Assembly (NCBI GenBank): GCA_015057585.1
Contig: SVEF01000021.1
Coordinates: forward strand, 1 to 41,401
DNA length: 41,401 nt
Source: Lachnospiraceae bacterium
GTDB taxonomy: Bacteria; Bacillota; Clostridia; Lachnospirales; Lachnospiraceae
Direction of reading: 5' to 3'
Shown: positions 41,356 to 41,401 of the stretch, one piece after another
How positions within the stretch are numbered: the first letter of the stretch is position 1
Layout: each line of letters opens with the position of its first letter
Position numbers and translations under genes: made by a program
Notes under the pieces: model-generated
What the model was told of the DNA's origin: nothing
What the model saw: only the letters and a program-made list of their open reading frames with translations
The model's database searches: none

Positions 41356-41401
41356 TCGCTTCTCCTTACACTACAACAAACCGTCATTTACATTCTTGCC
41401 A

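Larger units (their letters stand above)
39204..41401. mobile_element. serine-recombinase element inserted in spoVAD (left end only)
   Basis: The element begins at the spoVAD break and runs off the right edge. It holds a large serine recombinase as its outermost gene, pointing toward the spoVAD 3' part, and a small conserved element protein. This layout is typical of elements that integrate by serine recombinase, with the recombinase at one end. Its size, other cargo and right end are unseen. Confidence 0.85.

Overview
The window looks like a chromosome segment from a spore-forming member of Clostridia, most likely the family Lachnospiraceae. This is inferred from the gene set (Rex, the spoVA locus, DUF4250, DUF4349 and DUF4015 proteins, a short B12-dependent MetH), from strong AGGAGG-type ribosome binding sites, and from near-consensus sigma-A promoters with 17-bp spacers. 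No rRNA, tRNA or CRISPR array was seen.

Layout. (a) 1-350: start of an IS3-type transposase and a hairpin-rich spacer. (b) 347-6882, minus strand: rex-acpS-nnr-alr-ndoA(mazF)-CBS transporter, one apparent operon from a consensus promoter at 6854-6882 to a terminator at 1162-1191, followed by rlmH behind a roughly 210-bp imperfect palindrome. (c) 6890-9434: a large protein of unknown function and uridine kinase, divergent from paired promoters. (d) 9458-14967, minus strand: pepT-bioY-metH-aldo/keto reductase operon. (e) 15056-17863: a small accessory islet (AAA ATPase of the DUF4143 type, a coiled-coil membrane protein, an Xre regulator) with its own palindromes and terminators. (f) 17918-22488, plus strand: CNNM/CorC transporter, ABC-F protein, PfkB sugar kinase. 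(g) 22491-22840: a very regular array of alternating 8-bp inverted repeats between convergent genes. (h) 22928-25926: trmO, a membrane-bound HTH regulator and a lipoprotein. (i) 26096-35200: glyA, recJ, a DUF4349 lipoprotein, a DUF4015 protein, a SEC-C protein, a small membrane protein, rarA, yigZ, and a 58-aa DUF4250 gene. (j) 35392-38793: class A penicillin-binding protein, then spoVAE. (k) 38796-41401: the 3' part of spoVAD, cut off by an integrated element whose first gene is a large serine recombinase.

Two items stand out. First, spoVAD is interrupted by a serine-recombinase element that sits exactly at the break. This is the arrangement of skin-like elements, which excise during sporulation to rebuild a sporulation gene; only one end is in the window, so developmental excision is inference. 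Second, the 350-bp array at 22491-22840 holds 14 copies of an 8-bp motif in strictly alternating orientation, with spacers fixed at 20-21 and 16-17 bp. Sequence changes inside some pairs are compensatory, which points to selected base pairing or dyad binding sites. I do not recognise it as a known element.
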